Notes: generated by a model from the sequence alone, not told the origin. A stretch of DNA of 64,000 nucleotides from Fimenecus sp052298855 (GCA_052298855.1 DAVZXP010000009.1:1-64000); one strand, 5' to 3'. Positions 42,369 through 51,704 are shown, counted from the stretch's first letter. Made by a program: numbers and translations.

Positions 42369-44239
42369 TATACATATCCTCCCATTTCAGAAAGTCTTTT
42401 TCTAAATTCTTCGCTGTTAAGAACATCAATAAATGCCTTAACCATTGGATTATTAACATAATCCTTTTGAATTAAAAACTCATAAGTTTCATTGCAAATA
42501 GGAATAAAATCAAGATCATACATCTTTGCGGCTGAATATATGCCAAGTCCCGCATCGGCATTTCCCGACGCTACCAATGCTGCTACTGCCGTATGCGTAA
42601 ACTCTTCGTTAGTATAGCCTTTAATCTCATTCGGAGTCAAACCATTTTCCGAAAGCAAGTGATCACATAAAATGCGTGTTCCGGAACCACGCTGACGGTT
42701 AACATAGCGTATATCTTTAATATCTTTAAACTCTTTTATATTAAGCGGATTACCCTTTTGAACCATAAGGCCTTGAATTCTGCCTACTCCTTTTACAGTC
42801 ACAGCGTTATTTTTCGGAACATATTTTTCCACATAAGATTTATTGTAAATGCCCGTCTTTGTATCAAGCAAATGAATACCGCCAAGGTGAGCCAGTCCGT
42901 CACGCACAGCATATATAGCGCCCATACTGCCGACATGAGTTGAGCAAACTCTAAAAGGTGCACCTTTTTTTGAAAGGAAATCGGCAACTTCGTCAATAAG
43001 AGGATCGTGACTTCCAGTTACTATCAGCGTATTTTCAATCTCATTAAGCGGTTTATTTAAACGGATTTCAATCTTCTCCCCCGCTTCAACTCCTTCACAG
43101 TTTTGAGGAACAATAAAAACTCCGTCTGCTTTTGTAAAGCTCGTAACTACTCCTGCACCTCTTGCAAGTGGTGATGCTGTAATCTTACCACCGATTTTAC
43201 CGAGTGACACACGGACATACTCGCTGTATTTCAGAGAAGAAACAATTTTCTTTGATAGTACCGCTTTTACTGTTTCTCTCGGAAACTCAGGCTTGCCATA
43301 ATACATCGCAATAATTTCGCTGACTATTTCATCCATAACAACTATTGCTGAAACAGGATATCCCGGCAGTCCGATTACAGGCTTTTTATGTACTTCACCG
43401 AGAATTGCAGGCTTACCCGGTTTAATGGCAATTCCGTGAACTAACACAGTACCGAGTGAAGCGATAATCTCGCTTGTATAATCATCACGACCTGCGGAAG
43501 AACCTGCGCTGACGAGTACGATATCGCACTCGTTCAAGGCTTTTTCAAGCATACATTTAATTTTTTCTTTTTGATCGGGAACAATCGGATAAATTTTTGC
43601 TTCGGCATTCATTCCTTCTAACATACCCTTAAAAACAGTCGAATTAAATTCTATAATATCGCCTATTTTCGGGTTATCTGTCGGTGGCACAATTTCATCG
43701 CCTGTCGGTATTATGCCTACAAGCGGTTTTTTTAGCACTTCAATTTTTGTTACACCGCCCGCAAGCAATGCCCCGCAAAGAGACGGGGTAAGAGTTGTTC
43801 CCGACGGAGCAATCATATTGCTCATACATATATCTTCGCCGACTTGACGAACATTTTGCCACGGCACAACGGAAGAAATAATATCATAATTACCGTTTCC
43901 GCTATCAATTAAATCTTCAACCATAATGACAGCGTCGGAATTTTCGGGTAAAGGATCACCTGTATCAACCACCGTATAGTCTGACGGTGTCAAAGTAACA
44001 GGAGTACGCTCGCTTGCATTAAAAGTAATTTCCGATTTCACCGCAACCCCGTCCATTGCCGAAGCGTTATAATGTGGAGAACAAATATGCGCATAAACAG
44101 CGTCTTTAATCACTCTGCCACAAGCGTCACATACTGATATTGTTTCGTATTTCGGTGTAAACACAACTGATTTTAAATGTTCACGATATTTATTTTTAGC
44201 CTCATCAAGAGGAATATTGTTCAAATAATTATATTTCAT
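42368..44239 (-). CDS. MoeA fused to a periplasmic-binding-protein-like domain
   Basis: Two-domain protein of 623 residues. Residues about 1-400 are MoeA-like, with the MPT-binding loops (VSAGSSAGRDDYT, GIAIKPGKPAILG, GLPGYPVSAIVV). Residues about 405-623 are a type-2 binding-protein fold (IVTGSHDPLIDEVADFL, GGIHLLDTKTG, RQRGSGTRILCDHLL). Such fusions are known and are thought to sense or bind the metal oxyanion or cofactor intermediate. It overlaps a separate moeA gene by four bases. Two MoeA copies often mark tungsten rather than molybdenum use. Confidence 0.9.
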   Translation of the reverse strand: MKYNYLNNIPLDEAKNKYREHLKSVVFTPKYETISVCDACGRVIKDAVYAHICSPHYNASAMDGVAVKSEITFNASERTPVTLTPSDYTVVDTGDPLPENSDAVIMVEDLIDSGNGNYDIISSVVPWQNVRQVGEDICMSNMIAPSGTTLTPSLCGALLAGGVTKIEVLKKPLVGIIPTGDEIVPPTDNPKIGDIIEFNSTVFKGMLEGMNAEAKIYPIVPDQKEKIKCMLEKALNECDIVLVSAGSSAGRDDYTSEIIASLGTVLVHGIAIKPGKPAILGEVHKKPVIGLPGYPVSAIVVMDEIVSEIIAMYYGKPEFPRETVKAVLSKKIVSSLKYSEYVRVSLGKIGGKITASPLARGAGVVTSFTKADGVFIVPQNCEGVEAGEKIEIRLNKPLNEIENTLIVTGSHDPLIDEVADFLSKKGAPFRVCSTHVGSMGAIYAVRDGLAHLGGIHLLDTKTGIYNKSYVEKYVPKNNAVTVKGVGRIQGLMVQKGNPLNIKEFKDIKDIRYVNRQRGSGTRILCDHLLSENGLTPNEIKGYTNEEFTHTAVAALVASGNADAGLGIYSAAKMYDLDFIPICNETYEFLIQKDYVNNPMVKAFIDVLNSEEFRKRLSEMGGYV

Positions 44240-45429
44240 AACTCATATACATCCACATTTGTTTCTTTAAATAATCCCTCGGTATTTCGTGGGATTACAA
44301 TAAACCCCTCAGCCTCAGACAGAACTGAAACTAACCCTGATTTCGTGTGAACAGGAACGATTTTATTGTTTTCGTCATATCTAATACACAAGAATTCCTC
44401 TCTGCCATGATTTGACGGAATATTAACGGAAAGCGAACCGTTTCTTTTAGGTTTATCAATGGGCATTTCCATAATATTTCTCAAATATTCCGTAACTATA
44501 AGACGAAACACAAAATATGCCGCTAACGGATGTCCCGGTAATCCAAAAACAGGTTTTTCGTCAACGATACCGAATATAGTCGGCTTACCGGGCTTCATAG
44601 CTATTCCGTGAAAATATACTTTTCCGAGTGTATTTATAATATCAACGGTCATATCTCTTGTGCCTGCCGATGAACCGCCCGAAATAAGCACTGCATCGGC
44701 TTTATTCAAACACTTTTTAACAGCATTCTCTATTTCTTTTCTATCATCTTTTACTACACCATATTCATAAACATCAAAACCGTAAGTTGTAGCGAGAGAC
44801 GATAAAAGATAGGTGTTTATATCTCTTATTTGACCGGATTGTGGCTCGTTTGAAATTTCATCACCTGTTGAAATAATAGCAATTACAGGCTTCTTGAAAA
44901 CAGGGATTTCATATATTCCGAGAGCAGAAAACACCCCTATTTGCTTTGGCGTAATTACAGTACCTTTTTTCAAAACGGTTTCACCTATTGAAATATCATC
45001 GCCTGTTTTTGTAACATTTTCAAAAGGCGCAACGGATTTATAAACAAGGCACAAATCATCTTCGCTATCTGTATATTCAACCATAACCGAAGCATCAGCA
45101 CCTTTCGGCAACATACCGCCTGTTGAAATCTTTGCACATTGACCGCTTTTAAGAGTGAAATTCGCATTTTCACCCATAAGTATTTCACCGACTATTTCAA
45201 GTTGAACGGGACTACTGCCCCCTGCTCCGAATGTGTCCGAGGCGTAAACAGCGTAACCGTCAACGGTTGTTCGGTCAAACGGAGGTATATTTTCATTTGA
45301 AATTATATCCGTCGAAAGCGTTCTCCCGAGTGCACAATCAATCTTCACTTTTTCCGTGTCGGGAATTATGTGTGTGGTTTTATCCTTTATAATTCGCACC
45401 GCTTCTTCCCTTGTTAAAACATTAAGCAT
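44236..45429 (-). CDS. moeA: Molybdopterin molybdotransferase MoeA
   Basis: Metal-insertion enzyme of 397 residues that places molybdate or tungstate onto adenylated pterin. Blocks are LTREEAVRII at the N-terminus, FDRTTVDGYAV, GDEISNEP, SGGSSAGTRDMTVD and GIAMKPGKPTIFG, then GLPGHPLAAYFVF. I start it at the ATG at 45429, five bases after GGAGG and overlapping the tupC stop by one base. The longer frame to 45465 runs through the tupC end. Context favours tungstate. Confidence 0.93.
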   Translation of the reverse strand: MLNVLTREEAVRIIKDKTTHIIPDTEKVKIDCALGRTLSTDIISNENIPPFDRTTVDGYAVYASDTFGAGGSSPVQLEIVGEILMGENANFTLKSGQCAKISTGGMLPKGADASVMVEYTDSEDDLCLVYKSVAPFENVTKTGDDISIGETVLKKGTVITPKQIGVFSALGIYEIPVFKKPVIAIISTGDEISNEPQSGQIRDINTYLLSSLATTYGFDVYEYGVVKDDRKEIENAVKKCLNKADAVLISGGSSAGTRDMTVDIINTLGKVYFHGIAMKPGKPTIFGIVDEKPVFGLPGHPLAAYFVFRLIVTEYLRNIMEMPIDKPKRNGSLSVNIPSNHGREEFLCIRYDENNKIVPVHTKSGLVSVLSEAEGFIVIPRNTEGLFKETNVDVYEL

Positions 45430-46082
45430 TAAATCCTCCACCCTGCAATAAAACTTTTCGCCCACTCGGTTTTTGGGCTTGTAAGCACCTCTTTCGGGTC
45501 ACCGTCAGCCTCAATTTTACCGTCATTTAGAATTATCAATCTATCAGCAATATTTACAGCCAATGCAGGAGAGTGTGTACTGATTAAAACCGAACACCCC
45601 TGCTCTTTTTGATAATCTTTAACCGCTTTTATAACCAATTCGGCACCTTTAGCGTCGCACGCACTTGTAGGTTCGTCAAGTAAAAGCAATTTGCAATCCC
45701 TTACAAGTAATCTGCATAAAGCCAATCGCTGTAATTCTCCGCCTGAAAGCGAAGTTGCTTTTTTGTCTCTCAAATGAGAAAGTTCAAGTGTTTCAAGCAA
45801 TTCTTCCGCTTTATTTTTATCAGCACCGCCAACAGTAATGTTTTTTATTAAATCGCCACGAAAAGCATAGCATTTTTGCGGAAGATACAAAACTTCTTTC
45901 GATAACTCGATTTTCCCTTCCGTAGCCTTGTTAATACTCGCAAGTATGCTCAAAAGCGTAGTTTTTCCGCTACCGTTAGCACCTGCAAAAGCAACAATTT
46001 CGCCATCATTGATTGAAAGTTCCGATATATCGAGAACCGTTCGTTCACCATAAGATTTTTTCAAATTATTTATCTTAATCAT
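45429..46082 (-). CDS. tupC: Tungstate ABC transporter ATPase TupC
   Basis: ATPase of 217 residues. Walker A is GANGSGKTT, the signature is LSGGELQRLALCRLL, Walker B is LLLLDEPTSACD, and the H-loop is STHSPAL. It overlaps tupB by eight bases and touches moeA. Short TupC proteins without a C-terminal regulatory domain are normal. Drives import of tungstate bound by TupA. Confidence 0.93.
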   Translation of the reverse strand: MIKINNLKKSYGERTVLDISELSINDGEIVAFAGANGSGKTTLLSILASINKATEGKIELSKEVLYLPQKCYAFRGDLIKNITVGGADKNKAEELLETLELSHLRDKKATSLSGGELQRLALCRLLVRDCKLLLLDEPTSACDAKGAELVIKAVKDYQKEQGCSVLISTHSPALAVNIADRLIILNDGKIEADGDPKEVLTSPKTEWAKSFIAGWRI

Positions 46083-46761
46083 CAGACGGCTCCTTTACTA
46101 TAAACGAAGCGATTGCATTTACGGTAAATGCAATCATTAAAAGTATTATTCCAAGTGCAAGTGCAAAAGAGAATTTGCCTTTGTTGGTTTCAAGCATAAT
46201 CGCCGTGGTCATTACCCTCGTTTTCCATTGAATATTACCGCCTACAATACTTACAGCTCCCACTTCTGCAATTGAACGACCAAAAGCATTTAATATAACT
46301 GAAAGCAAAGATGAACGCCCCTCGGAAATACACAATCCTATAATTTTACCTCTTGAAAGTCCTATTCCCTTTGCAGTTTCTATTACAGGCTTTGAGGTAC
46401 TTTCAATAAAAGAAGCTGACAATCCGATTACAACAGGTGTGATAAGCAAAACCTGCGCTATTACCATAACATTAACGGTAAACAACAGATTAATATTACC
46501 AAACGGACCATAATGCGTAAACAATGTATAAACAAGCAGACCTGCCACCACAGGTGGCAAGCCCATCAATGTATGTATTAGTTTTTTAACAAACGATTTT
46601 CCTTTGAATTTATGCGTACCTATTAGCGCACCGAGAGGAAGTCCGATAAGGCACGAAATTGTTGTGCTGAAAAAAGACATCCTCAAGGTAACGCCGATTA
46701 TTTGCAACAATTCTTTATCAAGGGAAAACAGCAGATTAAATGCCTGCTTTATGCTTTCCAT
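46075..46761 (-). CDS. tupB: Tungstate ABC transporter permease TupB
   Basis: Membrane permease of 228 residues with about five or six helices. The EAA-like coupling loop is VIETAKGIGLSRGKIIGLCI with following S-rich helix; AFGRSIAEVGAVSIVGGNI is characteristic of tungstate permeases. Its start overlaps the tupA stop by one base. It forms the channel for the TupABC uptake system. Confidence 0.94.
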   Translation of the reverse strand: MESIKQAFNLLFSLDKELLQIIGVTLRMSFFSTTISCLIGLPLGALIGTHKFKGKSFVKKLIHTLMGLPPVVAGLLVYTLFTHYGPFGNINLLFTVNVMVIAQVLLITPVVIGLSASFIESTSKPVIETAKGIGLSRGKIIGLCISEGRSSLLSVILNAFGRSIAEVGAVSIVGGNIQWKTRVMTTAIMLETNKGKFSFALALGIILLMIAFTVNAIASFIVKEPSDD

Positions 46762-47606
46762 TACTTTTGTTCAATAAGTTTGAAAAGAGCAACACCATAC
46801 TCTTTTTCACCGTATTTTGCGATAAGCTCGCTTGCTTCGTCGCTGAGCATCCAATCAATAAACGCCTTTGCGCCTTCAGTGTTAACTCCGTCAATCTTTT
46901 CGGGATTAACAGCGATGAGAGAATATGTATTCTTCATATCCTCGCCCTCTTCAAGCACAATGTCAAGATTAAGGTCATTTTTCATTGAAAGGAAAGTAGC
47001 TTTATCTGTAAGACAATACGCCTGCTGTTCACTTGCCATTGAAAGACAAGCACCCATTCCCTGACCTGCACTTATATACCATTTATCCGTGTCGGCAGAC
47101 GGCTCATTTCCTTTACCCCAAATTTTAAGCTCTGCTTTATGCGTTCCGCTTTCGTCACCACGAGAAACGAATTTGCTTTCACTGCTTTTTATTTTGCCGA
47201 ATGCTTCTGCTGCGTCTTTGCTGTCTTTTACACCTGCCGGATCATTCTTAGGTCCCACTATAACAAAATAGTTATACATAAAGGGAATTCTCTCAACGCC
47301 GTAGCCGTCGGAAATAAATTTTTCCTCAGAAGCCTTTGCGTGAACAAGAATTGCGTCAGCGTTACCGTCAACTGCTTTTTGAATCGCAGCGCCCGTGCCC
47401 GCGGATTGAACTTCAACTTTATATCCAGTCTTCGCTTCAAATGTAGGAAGAAGATACGGAAGAAGTCCTGAATCGTTAACAGAGGTTGTTGTCGAAAAAC
47501 GAATAACCTTGTTCTCGTCGTTAATTTTGTCGGTAGGATTTGCACCGCAAGCACAAAGACCTAACAACATAACGAATGCCAATAATAATGCCAGTACCTT
47601 TTTCAT
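46761..47606 (-). CDS. tupA: Tungstate-binding lipoprotein TupA
   Basis: Extracellular tungstate receptor of 281 residues. A lipoprotein signal ends LLGLCAC at residue 20. The oxyanion-binding TTTSVNDSGLLPYLLP segment follows, then SAGTGAAIQKAVDGNADAILVHAK and YNYFVIVGPKNDPAG, all diagnostic of TupA rather than ModA. It is the first gene of the whole leftward operon, and a candidate cofactor riboswitch lies in its leader. Confidence 0.95.
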   Translation of the reverse strand: MKKVLALLLAFVMLLGLCACGANPTDKINDENKVIRFSTTTSVNDSGLLPYLLPTFEAKTGYKVEVQSAGTGAAIQKAVDGNADAILVHAKASEEKFISDGYGVERIPFMYNYFVIVGPKNDPAGVKDSKDAAEAFGKIKSSESKFVSRGDESGTHKAELKIWGKGNEPSADTDKWYISAGQGMGACLSMASEQQAYCLTDKATFLSMKNDLNLDIVLEEGEDMKNTYSLIAVNPEKIDGVNTEGAKAFIDWMLSDEASELIAKYGEKEYGVALFKLIEQK

Positions 47607-47617
47607 AACAACTACTC

Positions 47618-47737
47618 CTTTTCAAAACGGAAGGCACAGCCGTTTCCCGCTATACCCTTTTAGCCGATGTGAAATTTATTTCGGCTACGCTCTGCAAACC
47701 TTGTGAAAATCATTTAGGCATACAGAGTCGGAAATGT
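47618..47737 (-). promoter_or_regulatory. Candidate molybdenum/tungsten-cofactor riboswitch
   Basis: In the tupA leader the minus strand can fold into several stems: CTCTG/CAGAG, the perfect TAGCCGA/TCGGCTA hairpin, and AAACGG/CCGTTT near the tupA ribosome site. Sequence blocks resemble the MOCO RNA motif, including TGCC near the 5' end, GGGAAAC, and GCCTTCC near the 3' end, ahead of AAAAGGAG. The placement upstream of a tungsten-uptake and cofactor operon fits the family. I matched it by eye only; a covariance search is needed to confirm the class. Confidence 0.55.
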
Positions 47738-47838
47738 TGTAAGTTATATTCTAACACATATTTTAATAGAATTAAAGAAAAAAATCGGCATATTGAACTA
47801 AATATTTTTTTGTGGTAGAATATTTATAGGTGATTTGT

Positions 47839-48327
47839 ATGAAATTTGGAATTATATGCGTTAGCGATAGATGTTACAAGGGCTTGTGCGAAGATAAAAG
47901 CGGTGTTGTTATAGCTGATTGCGTAAAACTTTTATGTGATGAAAAAGTGTACAAACTCGTTCCCGATGAAAAAGATTTTATATCAAATGTAATATGTGAA
48001 CTTGCAGACAAAGAAAAATGTGATGTGATTTTTACAACCGGCGGAACAGGCTTTGCCCCAAGAGATATTACTCCCGAGGCTACTAAAGATGTTATTGAAA
48101 AAGAGGTACCGGGAATATCAGAAGCTATAAGAGCAAAAAGTCTTGAAATTACAGATAACGCAATGCTTTCACGGGCTGTCAGCGGTATTAGAGGGCAATC
48201 GCTTATCATCAATCTTCCCGGCAGTCCCAAAGCCGTAAAAGAAAGTATTGAAATAATTCTAAATGTACTCCCCCACGCCGTTGAAACTCTCAGTGGGAAA
48301 ACACAAAACTGCGGAGGTAACTACTGA
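47839..48327 (+). CDS. mogA: Molybdopterin adenylyltransferase (MogA/MoaB family)
   Basis: Adenylates molybdopterin before metal insertion by MoeA. 162 residues. The active-site motif is FTTGGTGFAPRDITPEAT near residue 72, and LPGSPKAVKESIEII follows. I use the ATG at 47839, five bases after AGGTGA; an in-frame GTG at 47830 lies inside that box. It is the first gene of the rightward operon and is followed one base later by a MoeB/ThiF-like gene. Confidence 0.93.
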   Translation: MKFGIICVSDRCYKGLCEDKSGVVIADCVKLLCDEKVYKLVPDEKDFISNVICELADKEKCDVIFTTGGTGFAPRDITPEATKDVIEKEVPGISEAIRAKSLEITDNAMLSRAVSGIRGQSLIINLPGSPKAVKESIEIILNVLPHAVETLSGKTQNCGGNY

Positions 48328-48328
48328 A

Positions 48329-48967
48329 ATGAACACAAAAGCAGAAGTACAAGGTTTTGATATTTCTAAAAACAGTGCAGTCATTGTCGGTTGCGGAGGA
48401 CTTGGAACAAACGCTGCCGTACATTTAGTCGGTGCGGGTATAGGAAAACTTTTACTTGTAGATTACGATACGGTAGAGGAAAGAAACCTCAACCGTCAAT
48501 TTTTATTTACGAGCAAAGATATCGGCAAAGTAAAAGCAAAAGTTCTTGCTGAAAAGTTAGAGGACTATTCACTCGAAACCGAAATCAAATATCATTTTGG
48601 CAAATTTGAGAACTCACTTGCCGACGGGTATGACATTCTCATAGTTGCAGTTGACAATATTGAAACAAGAAAACAGATAAACGCATTTTGCAAAGAATCT
48701 AAAATGCCTTGTGTCAACGGTAATATTGACGGATTTTTCGGAATAGCATATATGTATCTTCCCGAAATGACTCCCGATTTAGAAAAAGCCGGTTGCTTAA
48801 AAAAGCCAAAAACCAAACCAAAATCAACAAGTGTTACTGCGGCAATCATAGGCGCACTTGAAGCACAACTCGCAACCGACCTCTTTCTTGAAAAAACAGA
48901 AAGTGCCGGCAAGCTTTATATTTACGACAACAATGAAATTCGCACACTTGAAATAAGGGGTGGATAA
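48329..48967 (+). CDS. MoeB/ThiF-family adenylyltransferase
   Basis: E1-like enzyme of 212 residues that should activate the C-terminus of a small sulfur carrier as an acyl-adenylate. ATP-binding blocks are VIVGCGGLGTNAAVHLVGAG and VDYDTVEERNLNRQFLF, with the catalytic Asp in VAVDNIETR. It lacks the CxxC zinc pairs of MoeB and is shorter. The start is the ATG at 48329 after the GGAGG inside the mogA end. It lies directly before the aldehyde oxidoreductase; the carrier it serves is likely the ThiS/MoaD-like protein encoded at 50919. Confidence 0.86.
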   Translation: MNTKAEVQGFDISKNSAVIVGCGGLGTNAAVHLVGAGIGKLLLVDYDTVEERNLNRQFLFTSKDIGKVKAKVLAEKLEDYSLETEIKYHFGKFENSLADGYDILIVAVDNIETRKQINAFCKESKMPCVNGNIDGFFGIAYMYLPEMTPDLEKAGCLKKPKTKPKSTSVTAAIIGALEAQLATDLFLEKTESAGKLYIYDNNEIRTLEIRGG

Positions 48968-48969
48968 AA

Positions 48970-50901
48970 ATGACTGAATATTGCGGATATATGGGACGAG
49001 TGTTATTTGTTGATTTAACAACTCAAACTTATAATGAATTTCCGTGGACGGACAAGGACAGAGAGCGTACTCTCGGCGGTAAAATAATGGCTGCCGACAT
49101 ACTTTTACAACATATCACACCTGAAATGAAAGCGTTTGACGAGGATAATTGGCTTGTCATCACAACAGGCCCTCTTACGGGTTGCGGTTGCCCGAACACT
49201 TCACGCTTTAATATTTCTACAATTTCACCGCTTACTAATATTATCACATCATCAAATTGCGGCGGTGATTTCGGTCTTTCTCTTAAACGAGCAGGATATG
49301 ACGCTGCGATTTTCAGCGGAAGAAGTGAAAATCCCGTTACCGTTCACATTGAATCGGATAATGTCACATTTGAAAGTGCTGATGAACTTTGGGGGCTTTC
49401 AACAGGAGAAGCGCAAGAAAAACTGCTCGACTATTCCGGCAGATTGGTTATCGGTCCCGCAGGAGAGAATAAGGTTCTGTACGCTTGCGTTTTCAGTAAT
49501 GAAAGAACAGCAGGTCGTGGTGGAGTAGGTGCTGTTTTCGGTGACAAAAAACTTAAAGCCGTAACCGCAAAAGGAACAAAGTTACCAACAATCTACAAAC
49601 CAGATGAGTTAAAAAATTTCAATGTCAAGTGGACAAAAATGCTTAAAAGACATCCGCTTACAGGCAGACAGCTTAGAAAGCTCGGAACGGCAGGCCTTGT
49701 AGCACCAATGCAAGCACATTCAATTCTTGCGACAAAGAATTTTTCATCAGGTCGATATGAAAATTTTGAAAAAATATCGGGCGAAGAGCTTACCGAAAAT
49801 CATCTTGTTTCAAGTTCCGCTTGTACTACTTGCGTTATCCGTTGTTCAAGAAAAGTTGAAATAAACGGAAAAGTTGTAAAAGGTCCCGAACTTGAAACTC
49901 TCGGTCTGTTTGGTTCTAATATTTTAAATGATGATATTGAAAAAATATTAAGATGGAATTATGAACTCGACGAACTTGGAATGGATACCATTTCCTGTGC
50001 AGGAACTGTCGCTTTTGCTATGGAACTTGCCGAAAAAGGCGTTCACGATTTCGGGTTGCATTTTGGCGAAACTGATAACATTTCACAGATATTTGAAGAT
50101 ATTGCTCATCGCCGAGGTGTCGGTGACGAACTTGCCGACGGTTCTAAACGATTAAGCGAAAAATACGGCGGTAAAGAATACGCAATCCACGCAAAAGGTA
50201 TGGAACTTGCGGCTTATGAACCCCGAAACGCAGTTGGCCAAGGACTTGGATATGCCACATCAAACCGTGGAGGTTGCCACCTAAACGCAGGATATATGGT
50301 AGTTATGGAGGGACTTGGACTTGATATTGACTCCTTAACTCCTCACGGAAAAGCGGCGTTGAGTATTATGCTTCAAAACCTTATGGAATCAGTTTCTTCG
50401 GCAGGTTGTTGCCTGTTTACAAGCTATGCGGTATTCCCCGGTTTTTTGATAAGTAAGCCTAACTTGTTACTTACAAAAATAATACTTAACTGCTTACCTT
50501 ATATGGGTCCGGTTGTAAATCTGCTAAGTCACTTTACGAAAGCACCTAAAATAAATATTCCTTTAATACCCCACCCTATTGCAATTCAATATGCAACGGG
50601 AATGAAAGCTAATATGGCAACAATGCTCACATGGGGTGCTTACGGTTGGAATGCGGAGAGAATAGGAAACATCATTTTAGGTCAAAAAGCAGGTGCTGAT
50701 AAACTACCCAAACGGTTGACCGAAGAATTGGAAAATCCAAATAATCAAAAAACTAAAGTACCACTCGAAAAAATGAAAAAATCCTTTTATCGTGCTCGTG
50801 GTTGGAAAGACGGTATCCCAACTTGGCACAGGCTTAAAACACTCGGAGTTAAAATTGACAAAGACACATATGACAAAGCTGTTGCAGCAGCAAAAAATTA
50901 A
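48970..50901 (+). CDS. aor: Tungsten-dependent aldehyde ferredoxin oxidoreductase family enzyme
   Basis: Oxidoreductase of 643 residues that oxidises an aldehyde and passes electrons to ferredoxin through a bis-pterin tungsten site and a 4Fe-4S cluster. The N-terminal domain (GYMGRVLFVDLTT, TGPLTGCGCPNTSRF) binds pterin. Cluster ligands are Cys285, Cys288 and Cys292 in ACTTCVIRC, with Cys480 or Cys481 (AGCCLF) as the fourth. KGMELAAYEPR is the family substrate-site block. Ferredoxin and carrier genes follow in the same operon, and TupABC upstream supplies tungstate. Substrate aldehyde unknown. Confidence 0.92.
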   Translation: MTEYCGYMGRVLFVDLTTQTYNEFPWTDKDRERTLGGKIMAADILLQHITPEMKAFDEDNWLVITTGPLTGCGCPNTSRFNISTISPLTNIITSSNCGGDFGLSLKRAGYDAAIFSGRSENPVTVHIESDNVTFESADELWGLSTGEAQEKLLDYSGRLVIGPAGENKVLYACVFSNERTAGRGGVGAVFGDKKLKAVTAKGTKLPTIYKPDELKNFNVKWTKMLKRHPLTGRQLRKLGTAGLVAPMQAHSILATKNFSSGRYENFEKISGEELTENHLVSSSACTTCVIRCSRKVEINGKVVKGPELETLGLFGSNILNDDIEKILRWNYELDELGMDTISCAGTVAFAMELAEKGVHDFGLHFGETDNISQIFEDIAHRRGVGDELADGSKRLSEKYGGKEYAIHAKGMELAAYEPRNAVGQGLGYATSNRGGCHLNAGYMVVMEGLGLDIDSLTPHGKAALSIMLQNLMESVSSAGCCLFTSYAVFPGFLISKPNLLLTKIILNCLPYMGPVVNLLSHFTKAPKINIPLIPHPIAIQYATGMKANMATMLTWGAYGWNAERIGNIILGQKAGADKLPKRLTEELENPNNQKTKVPLEKMKKSFYRARGWKDGIPTWHRLKTLGVKIDKDTYDKAVAAAKN

Positions 50902-50918
50902 ATTTAGGAGGGAGAAAA

Positions 50919-51170
50919 ATGGCAAAAGTAAATGTTAAATTATTCGGAGTATATAGAATAGATACACATATTTCAAATCTCGAAATCGAAGCTGAAAAGC
51001 TATCCGATTTAATTCTCAAACTAAATGACATTACAGCAAACGAATTTCAAAAAGAACTTTCATTTTTTGATGCAACTGTATACATTAATGGTGAACACTG
51101 CAAACGCAAAAAGAAAAAATTAAATGACGGAGATGAAATCTGGCTTCTCTCTCCCTCATCAGGAGGTTAA
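50919..51170 (+). CDS. MoaD/ThiS-like sulfur carrier
   Basis: Ubiquitin-fold protein of 83 residues. The C-terminus ends SPSSGG; the terminal Gly-Gly is the site of adenylation and thiocarboxylate formation. The N-terminal KVNVKLFGVYRI strand is typical. It starts behind GGAGG 17 bases after the aor stop and sits 2 bases before the ferredoxin gene. Probably a dedicated carrier for dithiolene sulfur of the tungsten pterin, charged by the MoeB-like enzyme at 48329. The MoaE partner is not in this window. Confidence 0.85.
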   Translation: MAKVNVKLFGVYRIDTHISNLEIEAEKLSDLILKLNDITANEFQKELSFFDATVYINGEHCKRKKKKLNDGDEIWLLSPSSGG

Positions 51171-51172
51171 CT

Positions 51173-51553
51173 ATGGCTTTTAAAATTGATAGAGCTAAAT
51201 GTGTAGGTTGTGGCGCTTGTGCTTATATTTGTCTGTTCGGCGCAGTTATGCCTGCAAAAATTGACTGTTCCTGTTATAAGATAGATGAAACAAAATGTGT
51301 AGAATGTTCACAGTGTTCGCATATCTGTCCGAATGATGCAATTATTTCTCCCGAAGGCTACAAAAAGATTAAATCTGTTACAATAAACGCCGATGCGTGC
51401 AAGGGTTGTTCTCTCTGCAGTCGTAATTGCAAAGCCGGTGCGATAACAGGAAAGGTTAAAGAGCCATTCGTTATAAATCAAGAAAAATGTTTCAACTGCG
51501 GTGTATGTGCCACAAAATGCCGCTTTGATGCAATAAGCGTTGAATATTTTTAG
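51173..51553 (+). CDS. Polyferredoxin (multiple 4Fe-4S clusters)
   Basis: Iron-sulfur electron carrier of 126 residues with four cysteine-rich blocks: CVGCGACAYIC, CVECSQCSHIC, CKGCSLCSRNC and CFNCGVCATKC, each CxxCxxCxxxC. Blocks suggest up to four clusters. Extra cysteines (DCSCYK) lie between the first two. It is the natural electron acceptor of the aldehyde oxidoreductase encoded in the same operon and may pass electrons on to other redox proteins. Confidence 0.93.
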   Translation: MAFKIDRAKCVGCGACAYICLFGAVMPAKIDCSCYKIDETKCVECSQCSHICPNDAIISPEGYKKIKSVTINADACKGCSLCSRNCKAGAITGKVKEPFVINQEKCFNCGVCATKCRFDAISVEYF

Positions 51554-51574
51554 AAGTGTTTCTACATAAAAACT

Positions 51575-51606
51575 AAAGACACTCATACAAAATGGGTGTC
51601 TTTAAC
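51575..51606 (+). terminator. Terminator of the aor operon
   Basis: AAAGACAC pairs with GTGTCTTT, extended by further pairs to a 12-bp stem, soon after the ferredoxin stop. Confidence 0.8.
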
Positions 51607-51704
51607 ATTCTGTGTTAAATATTCACAGACAGCTATAAATTGCCGATTGATTTATATCTGTTACAATGATATAATTGTTCTAAATCATTTGAGGGGTGAT
51701 TCTA

